A stretch of 64,000 nt of DNA from Pelecanus crispus. Lineage: Eukaryota; Chordata; Aves; Pelecaniformes; Pelecanidae. Both the position numbers and the translations under genes were made by a program. Where the stretch lies: NCBI RefSeq assembly GCF_030463565.1, contig NC_134649.1:37535044-37599043 (forward strand). The letters run 5' to 3'. Of this stretch, positions 1 to 12,961 are shown piece after piece. The notes below the pieces were generated by a model. It was not told the DNA's origin and ran no database searches. It saw only the letters and a list, made by a program, of their open reading frames with translations. The number at the start of each line of letters is the position of its first letter. Within the stretch, counting starts at the first letter, position 1.

Positions 1-870
1 AGTTTCTTGTAACAGGTGCCCCCAGACTCTTTCTGGCAGATGTAGCTGAACTTTATTTAGACAGTACGTGTGGTAACCTACTTTATAAAAATAATACTCC
101 TTTTCCTATTGTCTTTGGACTTGCTGAACTGGACAGAGGCTACATTTTATTATGACATAGATCCTATTCCATGACTTTTTTTCTTCTGAAAATATCTACT
201 GAGGTGTATCCATTAATTAAAATTCAGGAAAGGCACTGGCTGTGGTGCTGTGGAGTATTCACATATAGCTGCTGCCAGCAAAAATTGTGTGGGACTAGCA
301 GGCTGCGGGACAAATTAATGCCGGAGACATGTGTGGCCTGGGAGGTGGGCAGATGCACAGCCCGAGTCACGAGCAGTGATCTGGTCTCCCCGGAGACCTC
401 TTATCCCTCCAGGCAGAGCTGAGGTAGCAAAACTAGAGCAGTACAGAGACAGTAACAAGCAGCATAACTGTCCGGGGGTGGTGTAGGTTGGAACAGGCGG
501 TATTTCAAGGTGGCCAGATGGATGCTTTTTCTGGGTTCAGTAATTACGTAACTATGGGATGTGTCCTGGGACTCTGCAGGGGAGGCTTTTAATTATTCAG
601 ATCAAGTTTGCCCAGATCCTCGTCAGTGGAGGGAAAAAAATTGAGAATTCTTGTGATTATTTTTAAACTGCTTTGGAAACGCATGATGCAGAAGGCGTGT
701 GGTGTGCTTAAACAGGGGGAAAAACACCCTTATAGCTCAGTAAATACAGGAATGAGGAACAGCATAATCAGTGTTAAATATCTGTATTAAATGTGTGACT
801 TCCCAGCTGCCGCTGCAGAACAGTGTTTCACATCCTCAGAAGAACTAATGGCGGGACCTTTATCTTGCAG
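1..870 (+). other. NCKIPSD: NCKIPSD intron, 3' part
   Basis: No exon is recognised before the acceptor at 869-870. The human residues that would precede the first visible exon (segment ending ARDMQTDTQ) are not found here, so the previous exon lies upstream of the window. The stretch is moderately AT-rich with no clear repeat. Confidence 0.6.
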
Positions 871-3800
871 ATCATCAAAAGATGTGCTACTCTGCACTGG
901 TGCTGGCAATGATGTTCTCCATGGGAGAGCCCCTGCCATATCATCACTATGGTAAGAGCAGCTTATGCTTATGGCTTGGTAGGACAGCAGACATGATGGT
1001 GGGACACCTGGGGCATCCCGGCAGGTGCAGGGAAGGGACCTTTCTTGGTGGCCAAGGTGGGGACAGCTAGGAGAAAGCCCAGCATGAACAGGGCAAGAGT
1101 AGGGTCTGCTCTTTATCAACAGAACCTGGCTGCTGAAACACTGGGCGGAGATGCCAGATTTCCAGAGCGAGCAGCACAAATCTGAGTTAGAGCAGTGGGG
1201 GACAGATGCCATGCTGCAGAGAGGTGGATTTGCCCATCACTGTGACTAAGCGATGTTTCGTTTTACCTCTGCCCTGCGTGAAAGCACGCACCTCTTGCCT
1301 CGGAGACATTCTGTCTGCTGATGTGGCTGAGAGCCCAAATCACTCCATGAATGCCCACTAAAGCTGTCAGCTGCGTAATGTGGCCTCTTCTTGGTCTCCT
1401 TTCTAATGGGATGGTGCAGCCCTGTGTATTTCAAGCTCTTGGGGAAGGCGGAGATGATTAAGGGTACTGCAGTCAATAGGGAAGTGCAAATGTGCCAGAC
1501 CTGCCTGTTTTATCCTTTGTCCTTTCATTCCAACCTTCAGCCAGAAAGCACTGCCTGCCTGATTCTTCCCCTGGCCATGTTGTGTTCCCCATATTTGGGA
1601 CACTCTGGGCCCAGTTTTTCTTGAAATGCAGTAGAGATTGTTGTAAGCATCTCCTCAGCAGCTTTACCTTAACACCCTGGTAAACACATACAAGATTTAA
1701 GCCAGTGCAGTAGAGACTGTGGAATGAGCCTCCACACCTCCTGCTTTTCTTTCCTCGTGTAACCCTGGCAATTATTTCCTGCAGGTGGACTTATTTGCAT
1801 GAGCTCCTGAGCTTTCCTAATAGCTAAATTGAAAAATGGGTTATTACTAATGATCTGGATGATTACTTTTTTTTTTAATAGATGGATTGAACCAATGGTC
1901 AAGAATACAAATCTCTTCCTACCTGAAGCCTTCATTGGCAGCAGTAGTGTTGGAACAACAGCTAGAGCAGGATTTGGTGTTTTATTTGCTCTGAAAAAAT
2001 TGCCAGTGGGGAGACCAACTTGCAGTGTTCCCCTGCACTGTGGATAGTTCTCTGAGCTGCTTGACTCTAGCACAAAGACACTTCAGTGGTCTGTCTAATC
2101 CACTTGCAGGGTTGTTAATTCCCTGGAGGCTGACACTGGCACTCCACTAATGGTTTTTAAGCATAAAAGCACAGATAAGTGGCTTGCATGGTCCCTTGTT
2201 GCTCGGTTTATTTTCACTGTGCTGTAAATGCCTCTCTTTCTCCTTGCGCAGAACATCTCAACTCTCAGTTTGTGCAGTTCCTGCTGGACGTGATTGAGGA
2301 TGGGCTGCCCTCAGACACCACTGACCAGCTGCCTGACTTATTTGTCAATGTCCTTCTGGCTTTCAATCTCCACATTCCAGGTTGGTTTGGTGCTGCTCTG
2401 CCTCGGCAGGATTTCAGTGGTCTGGAGCAGTGAGGACGTGAAGAATGGGGAGGGAGAATCTCACTGGAACTTCATGGTGCTGTGATAACCTCTCCAGCTC
2501 CCCTAGCCTCTGGCGATACACTGTGTTTAAATATTGTGCAAAACCCTAAAGGAAAAAACAGTGTGAGAGCCTGTGTCCAACCAACTGACCCTCTGGGACA
2601 CAGCAGCTCTGTGAAGCCCAGCAGATTTTTCTCTGTAATTCCATGCTGCCTGGATCAAAGCAGTTGCTGGGCTGGACTTGCGGAACACGAGTGGGGTTAA
2701 CTCGTAGGCACAGCTGATTTGGGAGAGAAAATGCTTTAGCAGGCATTTCTCAGTACCAGTCCAGAATGTAAGTCCTCTGCCTTCTGTAGGTCTTGACAAA
2801 CCTTCTACTTACCCAGCTGCACCTTTTGAAGCTCATTCAGTGCCTGCATGTTGGGGCCAGGCTCTGCAACGTTGCCCTGAGCTGTGCTCTCTCCTGAGTG
2901 CCCTCGTTCTCTGTCCTCCCTCCCCTGCTGAGCTCTATGAGAACAGGCAACACAGCTGGTCCCTAGAGAAGGGCATTTGTCCTCTTGCTGCCTGTGAGTT
3001 TTGAAGCCTGTTGTTGGAAGATTGGAGTGTAGTTCCAGGTCCTGCTAAGAGAGGCCACTCCTTAACCCAAAATCTCGTGTTGCTCCAATTGTCTTTAGTT
3101 ATTACTTCCTCTTGTTCTGCTTCATGGCTTTATCCTTGGCTTCGTGAAGAGAGGGGAGGATAAAGCAGCAAGGACATGACCAGTAATTTACCTGTTATTT
3201 TGAGTTGCGCTTCATTAAAATTTATGTGAAAGTTTCTAATTTCATATGAAAGTTGATTGCACAGAGACTGATTAAGTATGGTCTCTGCTGCTTTCATTCA
3301 TTACCCCTTCTCACAGTTACCCATATACTTCCTGGCTGCAGTAATTAGGCAATAATGCATGACAGGCAGTGTGTTTCTGGGGGATTATTGCCCACCTGGG
3401 GTGTAGCCGAGAACAGTGACTTGTTCTCTGATGCTAAGAACACATTAAATGATGGTCAGGTCGCTTATTAGCGGATTGAATTTTTATTCCTCTGCCAGAT
3501 TTATCTATTGTACAGTTCAGTGATGCAACGTTAGTTCAAAAACTCTCCTAAAAACATACTGTATTGATGCTTTTCAATGTGCAGGATCCTAAAGCACTTC
3601 GCAGCCTGTGAAATATTACAGGGTTGCCAACCCTATGCCATAGAAATAGCCACACTGTGCTGTTTGGACGTTTCTGAGCGTGCACACACATGCATAAAGT
3701 CTGCTAAGGTGAGCATATTTTAATTACAAGAAATCACCCCCAAAGCAGCTAGAGGACATTTCCTAGAAGAAGCCTTCAGCACCTCCCCTTGCACAGCCCC

Positions 3801-6800
3801 ATGCTGAGTACTGGGAAGAACAACTTCTCCCCTCTGGCATGCTCCTGGGACCTGTTCGTCCCTTCTTCTGAGCAGGTAATAAATTCCAGCAGGGCACTGC
3901 CACTATGAAGTATGAAGATACTAGAGAGTGGAGCCCTTGGCTTCAGAGGATTGTGAGCGGAGGTAATGTTTCACAATATAAAGCTTTTGCAAGGTATTTC
4001 ACACTATTTGGCTGGCTGGACTGGATCCCTCATGTGAATCAGACACACATAGAAAGCATGAAGTCCCAAGTGTTTTGTGCGTTGTTTCCAGATTTATTTC
4101 ACCCTCCCTGTCCTCTGCCCACCCACTCTGTGAGGCTGAAACTTTTCATAGCCCTCATAGACTGTGGTTCCTCAAAACTCCACAGAGCAGTGATGCAAAA
4201 TAGGAGCCCTCCACTATTTTTTTAATTTTTTTTTTAATTACTGTGATCTTTGGGAAACAAAGGGATGTGCTGAACAGGTTTCTTCCTTAGTTCCAGAACA
4301 CAGTGTGATCATGACTACAATAAGCAAGCACTCGAATGTCAAGACTTTCACAGAAAAGCTGCTGCTGCTGCTGAACAGGGGAGGTGAGTGTTTGTGGCAC
4401 TATTACCTGCCTGGCAGGGGGTGCAGCTAATGGTGACTCAGGGAGTTAAGGAGTGGGATGTGTCGGGGATGCAGGTAGCTGAGGAGCTGTCAGCTTAGGC
4501 AGAACGTGCTGCTTCCTGGTGAGTTTGTGAGGGTGACGGGCTGCATTGCTGAGGAGGGAGCTGCACAAAGAATAAAGTGATGCTGGTGGTATCTAGGAAG
4601 AGAGAAGGGGCTTCTGGGTTGGCTTTTCCATGCAAACTGGTCCCCTTGTACTTCTGGGTCAGATCAGCCCCATCTCATGGTGTGGACGGCTGCGATGTAG
4701 GCAAGCTCTTGTCTGGGAGGAAAGCTGGTCCTGGGCCACTTCTGTCCTTGGACAGACAGGGCTCCATCCATGCTGGCACACAAACCTCAGCCTGTGCTGG
4801 CAATCATCTGCCCTAGGGGACAGATCTGGAGGGAGGTCTTGCCTTCTGAAATGCTGCTTAGAGTGGAACTTCCCATTTCAGAATTGCCGACAGAGGGTTA
4901 GCTTTGTGTCTGCTCCAGGAGTAGACTGAAATCCACTGTACGTGTAGAGCTTTTGCAAAGCAGATTGCTAGAAAGCTGGAGATCTCTGCAGGAAGAGCAG
5001 TGCCAGGTATTTCTGCCTGTGCTGCATGCCACTATTATGCTTTCTAATACCTTCTGGAGCACAGGGGCTTTGCTGCCTGAGATTAATTTTGTTGATTTGC
5101 TGGTAAATAACTCATCCTGTGATGCTTGCAGCTCATCTTACTCTGGCTTTAGTTCTCTTTGGGGTTGCAAATCACTCTCTCCACACTATATCAGCTTGAG
5201 GGCAGCCGGCATCTCAGTGCTCTTCTGTCTGGCCTCCTCCCAAAGCCTTTGTTTAGCCCTTTCCCTGCCAGATTCCCTGTAGGGATCACCTTACTGTGAG
5301 GGGCTGGGGGAAGAAAGAGGGGGGCCACAGCCTAATGAAGATGCTTCTCTTTTGCCCGCCTTCCTGACAGCTGCTGGGGGGGGGGGGAACGACTGCAGTG
5401 TCCCAGAGCCCCTCTTGGGGTCTGCAGGGACATGCTTTGTAAAAGAAGAGAATGTGATGGCTCATTTAAACTTGGAGGTGTTTCTTTTCTTGCTTCTGGG
5501 ATGGTACTAGCCTGGTCTCTGGTGAAAGCTTGTTTCTGGTACAGGCTCTGGTGGGCTTTTCAGAGGGGTTATTGGACCTGACTTAATAAACCAGGGAGAA
5601 AATGAGTGGTAGCTGTTGAGCAAAAAGGGGAGGCACTGAGAGGTGATGTGCTAATGAGCTCTCACCTGGGATGGTAGGTGAAACATAAACAATGATTAAT
5701 GCTAATGCGTTTGGTCTCTGCTTGGTACCCTGCAGAGCTGCCATCCTGATTGCACAGCTTTGTGCAAGGCACTAAGGTCTGTTGGCACAAAAGCTAGGCA
5801 CAGGCAGGGAGTGGCTGGCCGAGGCCAGGGGCAGCCTCCTCTCCGAAGCCTGTAGGGTCTAATGAAGGGATGTGTGCTGAAGATGGAGGAGGTGGGCAAC
5901 AGGGAGCGTGTGACTTAGCATGGTCTCTCTGCCTCGCTCCCCCAGATGATCCAGTTTGTATCTTCAAGCATCAGCCTCAGCCGCCGCACTCAGTGCTGAA
6001 GTTTCTACAAGACATCTTTGCCAGCAAGGATACGGCCAGCATCTTCTACCACACGGACATGATGGTCCTGATAGACATCCTGGTGCGGCAGATTGCCGAT
6101 CTCTCCCCAGGAGATAAGGTGCTCACAGTAACCCATAGGCACTGGGGAAGGGAGCACAGTCCCAAAGCAATGGTGTTTCTCCTAGCCCTCCGTGGGGCCC
6201 GCTGGTGCAGGCAAGAGCGGAGTCCTGGGGTGGGCATGACATTTCTGGGTGCCGAAATCAACCTTGGGGGCTGAGGAGGGAGCGGGGGGATTTATCTTGC
6301 CCAGCACACAGCAGTAGAAAGGCATGTTTGAAGAAAGGTCTGCCAGACTTCTGGTGGTTTGCACCCTTCTGTCCAGGGACTTTTGGAAACAGGGACCCTC
6401 TGCAAGTAGTAGAAGCAGGAGAGATCTTCCTGTTTTGGTATTGCAAGAGTCAGGGGATGTGCACATGTTTGAGAGTGGGTGAAGAGCAGCACTGGGTTGC
6501 TGTGGGAAAGCAGAGTTTTCCATAGCTACTAATGAGCCTTAAGGAAAAGCAGGTGCCTCTGGAGTCGCTCTCTGGCTGGTGGTGCAGCAGCAGCAGCTGT
6601 TCCTGTGCTCATGCTGTAATGGAGGCTGGCATGCTTGTTTATCTCACTTTAAATCTTTCATTGTGCTCTGTGTTTTGTCTCCCCTCCCACTTGGCAGCTG
6701 AGGATGGAGTATCTATCTCTGATGCACGCCATCATCCGCTCCACACCCTATCTGCAGCACCAGCACCGCCTCTCCGACCTGCAGGGCATCTTGCAGCGCA

Positions 6801-6901
6801 TCCTGGGGGAGGAGGAGGAGGGCCAGCAGTGCCAGATGGACAAACTGATCATCTTGGAGATTTATAAGGAGTTCCCAGAAATCTCTCCCGGTACCAGCTA
6901 A
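871..6901 (+). CDS. NCKIPSD: NCKIPSD (SPIN90/DIP), C-terminal part, five exons
   Basis: Coding exons are 871-951, 2252-2380, 4291-4383, 5946-6118 and 6698-6901, stop TAA 6899-6901; the first codon is split with an exon upstream of the window. All four complete introns are GT-AG and the reading frame runs through every junction. The roughly 225 residues follow the end of human NCKIPSD (about 722 aa): [20 protein letters not shown], then [36 protein letters not shown], then [20 protein letters not shown] and [12 protein letters not shown]. The family has an N-terminal SH3 domain and proline-rich segments (outside this window) and a C-terminal helical armadillo-like domain, the part seen here. 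That domain binds Arp2/3 complex, N-WASP partners and formins and seeds linear actin filaments at the cell cortex and in dendritic spines. The family identity is secure; the extreme C-terminus ([14 protein letters not shown]) differs from human. Confidence 0.93.
952..2251 (+). other. NCKIPSD: NCKIPSD intron between the first two visible exons
   Basis: GT at 952-953, AG at 2250-2251. It holds an octamer-type ATTTGCAT at 1793-1800 and a short T-run near 1868. No coding exon or clear repeat is visible. Confidence 0.7.
2381..4290 (+). other. NCKIPSD: NCKIPSD intron with an AT-rich block
   Basis: GT at 2381-2382, AG at 4289-4290. The stretch at about 3180-3560 is much more AT-rich than its surroundings and contains several ATTA/TAAT cores, including GTAATTAGG near 3340. 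No exon is seen. Confidence 0.65.
4384..5945 (+). other. NCKIPSD: NCKIPSD intron
   Basis: Intron with GT donor at 4384 and CCCCCAG acceptor ending at 5945. It contains a run of about a dozen G near 5376-5388. No exon or recognisable mobile element is seen. Confidence 0.65.
6119..6697 (+). other. NCKIPSD: NCKIPSD last intron
   Basis: GT donor at 6119-6120 (AAG|GTGCTC, weak after position +2) and TTGGCAG acceptor ending at 6697. Nothing else is recognised. Confidence 0.7.
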
Positions 6902-8390
6902 CCACCCCTTGGCTTGGACTGGAGCTTGAACCACTTGGATCGACGACGTCTCTTGTTGACACTTTCTCCCCATTCCCTTCCAGTACAGCTCATACCTTAT
7001 ATCCCTCCGTGCGAGGCCTAAGGTTGGGACAGCGTTCACCAGCCCTTTAGAGACACCAGTGGCAGAAAGGGCAGGGGGTGCCCCCGGGGCCTGGTGCTCG
7101 GGGGAAATCGGAGCAGGGTGGGTGCTGGTGTGTGGGTTGCCTGCAAGACTCGGGCAGGGGGTATTTAGGCAGCTGGTGTTAGCGGGAAGGGCAGAGAGCT
7201 TGCGAGGGACTTAGCAGCTGGAGTGGGGGGGGTGTTTAGCTGTGCTGGTGTCCCGAGGTCCCGAAGCGAAAGGCCTTGGCCTTAGAGTATCACTTCTTTT
7301 CCATGTGCATCTCTCCCTGCAGTGATCAAGTGGAGTCCGCTGGTGCTTGGAAGAAGCTTTTGTAACATCTGTTTTGTTTTCTGCCGCTAGTGCCAATGTG
7401 CTGCAGCCCTGCCAAGGGTAGGTAGGTCGCCCGCTGTCTAACGCCTCGTCTAGTGAGCCTTTCACTCTCTCCTGGCCCTCAGCTTTACCTCTGGGTAGCA
7501 GCCCACCTGGGGTCATAGAGGTCTTATCCCAACAGCTGCTTTTTTCAATCTGCTTTCTATAGTGACGTTTAAATCTGAATTTCTTGCACACTGTGGCAGC
7601 CTAGAAGTAATGACCGTGTGGGTGACGCTGCCCTTAGAAAGCCTTTGGCCCGGACACAGCGCAAAGATGTGTCCTGCCAAGCGAAAGCTGCCGCTTGCCA
7701 CCTCTCTCACAGCGTTGCCCCAGTGCCCCGAGCCGGGGGGCTGCAGGTGGGCAGGCGTGCTCTGTTCGTGAAGCGTGTGGATTTCTTGCCTTGAGCTTCA
7801 TAGTAGCTCTGCCTTGCTGCCCTCCCTCTCCACGTGGCAGCGCTCGGAGGCAGCGTGAGCCTGGTGTCCAGTAGCTGTTTGTGACTATGCACGAGTGTGG
7901 GGAGCCCTTATTTATATTTCCTCTAGGTTTCTAGCAAATGGGATTAACCTGTTTCCCTGTTACAGATAGTCACACACACTAACGTGGGTCTCTTAAATAT
8001 TCGTGTGCGCAGTCTGGTCACTCCCTGTCCTCAGCTCTTCCTTTGCAGTATCCAGTGTAGGAGCTATTGGAAAGTGGAACTGGAAATACTGGGCACTGTT
8101 TTGTTTTTGTTTTTGTTTTTTTTAGTTTGAGGTGATGACACGAGCTCTGTTCTGCAGGCCTGGACTCTGGGCACTGGGGCAGTGATGCTCGGGAATGGAG
8201 GGGGTTGGGCCTGGCAGCCAAAAGGGGTGAGGACCCCCTGAAGTCATCCAAAGCTGCTTAACCACCCTCATAGAGAAACCTATTTTTCCCCTGTAAAAAT
8301 GTATGAATGTCAAAAGGGATCCTGTATTTTCTTAAACACTAAGTGTAACATGCAGAGGAATAAAAATGTCTTAAACTGGATTTCTGTGAA
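6902..8390 (+). other. NCKIPSD: NCKIPSD 3' UTR (putative)
   Basis: Non-coding sequence after the TAA at 6899-6901, with a T-rich tract at about 8098-8125. The end is set by the AATAAA at 8359-8364, which is followed by a G/T-rich stretch from about 8414. The exact cleavage site is inferred. Confidence 0.5.
8359..8364 (+). terminator. NCKIPSD: Candidate NCKIPSD poly(A) signal AATAAA
   Basis: Canonical hexamer about 1.46 kb after the NCKIPSD stop, with a GT/G-rich downstream element from about 8414. A second AATAAA at 10048-10053 could serve as a distal site. Confidence 0.5.
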
Positions 8391-11300
8391 CATAGCCCTG
8401 CCTGCCCTGTCCTGTTGTGGGGGGAACAAAGGGGTGGGGGTGGCTCAGGTGCCTGCTGCCCACGAAGGCAAAGCACTGGGTGCTGACCCTCGAATGGGAT
8501 CAGCGCAGCACTTTTCCCACACTCAGCTTCTTGCGTTATGTTTTCCTACCACGTTGCTGGCAGACAAGGAGTGATGGAGGGCAGCAGCCCCGGCAAGGGG
8601 CACAGTCATCACCCCCGTGGGCCTGCCTAGCATCGCTGCTCCGGATTAAGGGTTTGGCAGAGCCGGACTCAGCAGTTTGCTTCCCGCAAGGCACGTGCAG
8701 CCTCAGCTGACTCCCAGCAGAGCTGTCCAGGCAGCAAGCCCCACGGCAAGGGTCTGTATCGAGTGCTAATGAATCACGCTTTGGCTGCGGGTGTCTGTTC
8801 CCAAACCTCGGCCCCGCACATGCTGCTTTGGGGGTTGCCTTGGATGGTGGGGGGTGCTTGTGGTGGGAGGGCAGCGGGCGCTTGGTAAAGCACCAAGTCA
8901 GCAGCAGGGAAGTCTGTGTGCCAGGGGGGTGGGGGGGCCCAGCCGGGCAGTTGGGTACAGCCCTGGCCAAGAGTAGGGGTGTAAATGCCAGGCACAGGCT
9001 GTGCCCGCCCCCCGCCCCTGACATGGGGGCTTCATCAAGCACAGTTGCCAGCAGAAATGGGGCCAGGGCTGTGTCCCAGCTCTTGCCTCTTTGGCCGGTG
9101 TGTCCCAGGGGCCGGGCTTGTGGCCTTGCAGTGTGTCAAGCTGCACACCTTGGGGGGGGAATTGCAATAAGTGAGGGCTGCCAGCACTCACGGGTGCCCA
9201 CCCTGTGGTGGCTCTCCTGTGCCCCCTTGCTCTGTGCAGCGTATGGTTATGCATCCCCCCTGAGCCAACCTCGGTTTGCCTCTGCGTGCTGCTTGGGCTT
9301 GTTTTCAGCTTGTTCCCCACTGCAGTGGTGGGATGTTCCTCCAGCACTTGCCCTCAGTGAAGCAGCCCAGGCTTCGCTGTGCCAGGCTGGGGCAAGTGGG
9401 CAGGACCTGTGGCTCTGCTAGCCAGGAGCAAAGCCTTTCGTGACAGCACCCTGCCTGCCACGGGGGCATGGCAGAGCCCTGGCTGGGCTGAACCTGAACA
9501 GGCAGGGCTGGCGGCTCCCATTAGCATCCCTGCGCCATTCTGTCCCTGGGGGTTGCTCACCCCATGTCCCAGCTACACAGCGAGCATCACCCTGTCTGCA
9601 CCACCACCGTGCTGTCACCGCAGCCAGGGCTGGAAGAGCTGGGGGGGCAGCCTGCTGTGGGGGGTGCTGGGGGAGAGCTGCACCCGCTGCCCAGGAAAGG
9701 CCTTCGCATATCGCAGGGAATCAAACTGCAGCGTGTGAACTCATTATCCCCAAGCCTGCTCAGCGGTTCCTGCTCTGCGCACGGGTGACAGGCGCAGATA
9801 ACATGTTTGCGTTGCGGTTAGCTGTAATAGACCGCTATTAGAGCAGTATATGCCTGTATCAGTGTGTTTTTATTGCGGTGCAGCAGCGAGGGGTGTTGGG
9901 GGGCTGGCACAGGGGGAGCGATGCACTGCCTGTGACCTGCTCCTCTGCTTTATTGTCTGGAATGATTCAATTACAACTATTTTGTGGCAGTAATACCCCG
10001 ATGATTTTCTCCTTTTCCTCTGAGCTGTCAGCTGGGTAATTGGAACAAATAAACTTGAAAGCCTTCATAATTTTTTAAAAGCATCGTCTCTCTCCTGATT
10101 GGGTTTCTTAATGGCAAATCCCCAGTTTGAGGAGGTGCGATGTATGATCCAGCTCGTGTGAAGCTGGCACATTCCTGTCACACGCGGGTGCTGCTCTGCC
10201 CTTTATTAGATGAGGTTTCTTGGGTGAGCTGCGTGTGGGGCTGGGGCTGCTCTGCCCATTGGCGTTGGCCTAATGGTACTGGGAGGGCTCAGGTGGGTGC
10301 ATGAGGGACTGGAGGGGGAGAACGTAAATCCCTGCAGGGCACGGCTGGCATGGCCACAGCCCCATCAGCACTGGCGCTGGACTGGCCAAGCTGGAGGCAT
10401 TTTGTGGTGGCTGAGGAGTTAATCATAGCAGATTATCGATGTTCAGGAATCCTACAGAGTTTATAAATTAACATGCCAGCTTCTCCGGAGGCTTAGAAAT
10501 CCACACCCACCAGGTGTCAGCCCTCAGCATTGTGTAAGCACCATGGGAACTCCTCTCCAGCACGTGCCGAGCTGCGCTTTAGGGCCCGCTTGGTATTTCC
10601 CGTGGTAGTCCTGAGATCTGTGCTCTGCCCGGGCACCGGGGCAAGGATGAGCCCTGCCTGCTCTGCCCACCCTGACACTGCCCAGGTGGTGACCAGGCTT
10701 CAGCTCCTGTGCAGGTGACGGTGGTGGAAGGGAGGCACCAGGTGTGGGGATGGTGCACGGTGGTTTGGGTACCCATCGGGTGCATTTGCACACCCTGCAC
10801 TTGGACTCAGTGTTTGCCTAGTTTCCATGGGAGTGGGAGCTTGCTTGCAGTCAAACCCCAAATCAGCGGGCAGCATGGACTCTCCCCACCTGCTTGTTTA
10901 CACTAACGATAATTGATAGGGCACCATCTGTCACCATTGGTGGAACCAAAGCTGGGTGAGAGCTGGTGGTGGTCATGGTTGGCAGTGGAGCACAGGAGCA
11001 CAGGGCACTGGGCAGAGCCAAAGCGCTGGTGATGCCAGGATTCAGCGCTGCAGCAGCAGCATGTGGGATGCCATGGCCCCGTCTACAGCTGGTGCAGGGA
11101 GCACCACCACAGCAGCGGCAGCTGGACCCCCTCGAGGTCCCCAGACCTGCTGTGCCCAGGGGTCAACACATCTCCGCTGACCTCCTCCTTGCTGTGCAGA
11201 TAGCCTGTGCTGTACAAAGCAGTGTGCAGCTCCAAAGCAGCAACTCAAGTTTCTGCTGAGGGACCGCAGGACCTTGCACAGCCTCATTAGGTTTCCTGTG

Positions 11301-12961
11301 GGGTAGGAGATGTTCAGCTCCCCAGGAACATCAGAGATGCATGTGCGGCTCCTGCAATGCTGGGTGCGAGGGCTGAGTGAGCAGAGGAGCCCCATCTCCA
11401 GTGTGAATCCATCCCGCTGTTAACACATGTGTCTTTTTGGGAGCTACACAGGGGCTGCACAAGGGGTGCCAGCAGTGCCCAGCCTGGCTGCAGTGTTGGC
11501 ACAGGGGTCCCCCTGCTCCCCAGCCTACCCACCCTGAACCGCAGCCCCTCCAGCACAGCGGCACAGGGGGCTCTTGCAGCCCCCTTGGAGGCACTGTGCG
11601 TCCTGTGTACTCCCTGCCCTTCCCTACCCCATCCTAAGTTCCCCCATCTCCCAAATTTACCCTGTTTTCCTCCCCGACACAGCTCTTTCTTCCCTAGCGT
11701 GCGCCCCAGCCGCTGTGCCTCAGGCTACCCTCTTCTTCAACAGGACATGGGCGAGGATGTTCTCCCTGCCGCAGCGCACTGAACGGTAATGAGGACGTAA
11801 ACCCCTGTTATTCCTAAGCCTATTACAAGCTTCAGTGGATTAGGCTGCAATATTAGTTGATCGAGATCAAACCAACAGCTAAGTTGCAAGGCTGATGCGC
11901 TAATGAATCATCCCAATGCACAGGCCCCAAACTGATTTTTCCTTTTTTCATGGATGCTGGAAGAAAAACCTGCAACTTTCTCCCCAGTGTTGATGCCTCA
12001 GCTGGTGGGTGGGGTTGGCTGAGGTCTGCACTGGGGCACGGGAGCAGGCCAGCTAAATCCGTGCCATGCACTCGGGTGCCTGTGCGTGGCGGAGCAGAGG
12101 GGCAGGGGCTGTGACGCTGCTGCAGGTGCCTGGGCACCGCCTGGGAGAGCTACCGCCCTGCGGTGTGGGGTGAGGGAAGCCCTTTCTCGTGCACACGGTA
12201 AAAAAACCATCCCTGAAGACGCCGAACTTGGCGCCGCTTGCAGATGGACACAAGCGGGCAGAGGGAGCTGTTAGGGCTACAAAGCATCGGCAGTGCCTCT
12301 TGCCAAAACGCTGGCCCTCTCCTGCCTCGCCCTTTCTGCTAGCAGCAGGGCGGCTAACCCCACAGTCTCGTTGGTGCCCTGGGGAAGCAGCCTGGCCCTG
12401 GGATGGTAGCGGTGGCACAAGGATGCTGCTTGCCACCTGGCACGCCGGCGGTGCCACAGCAGGGGTGTCGGTGGGCGTAAGCGGAGGTGTGCGCCGAGGA
12501 CCGGCGTCCAGAGGCCGCGGGACCCCCGGCTGAGGCGTGGGCAAGCGTCCCCATGGCACTAGGCAGGGCTAGGGGCTGGCTGGCGTGCAGCCCTCATCAC
12601 TTCCCGGTGGCCAAGCGCCAGCCTGCACCATGAGTGCCACAGCGAGGGGAGGCTGGGCCGTACCACCGGCAGCCATCACCAGAGCTGGCACCGCAGGGCT
12701 CCGCGTGCCCGGAGGGACGCCATGGAGGGGGTTCATGAGCCGGCTGGAGGAGGCGGGTTGTGCCAGCAGGCGGCTTGCCTGCTGCCGCTCCGACGTGGGC
12801 TGTCGCGCCCTGCCTGGCAGCACCTGCGCCTCACGCGATGGCTGGGCGTGCTTCCCGCAAGGGCCAGGCGCTCTGCACAACGGGGGTGGGCACACCTCGC
12901 ACCAGGGCAGGTGCGCCGCACATGGCGGCGGCAACCCCACGCGGTGCGTGGCAGGGCTGAT
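8391..12961. other. Intergenic region NCKIPSD-CELSR3
   Basis: No coding gene is recognised. The DNA is GC-rich but interrupted by AT-rich islets at about 9700-9870, 9945-10170, 10415-10500 and 11775-11935, which carry homeodomain-type ATTA/TAAT cores. A 12-mer GCTAATGAATCA occurs at 8765-8776 and again at 11899-11910. Distal cis-regulatory elements of the downstream neuronal gene are possible but not shown. Confidence 0.45.

Noticed and set aside
26-105. Protein-like frame (LFLADVAELYLDST) near the window start, considered as an NCKIPSD exon
   Set aside because: The human residues preceding DHQKLCYSALIL are different (ending ARDMQTDTQ), and the donor after it would be weak.
10048-10053. AATAAA as the main NCKIPSD poly(A) signal
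   Set aside because: Would make a 3.1-kb 3' UTR; the hexamer at 8359 with a GT-rich downstream element is nearer. Kept only as an alternative distal site.
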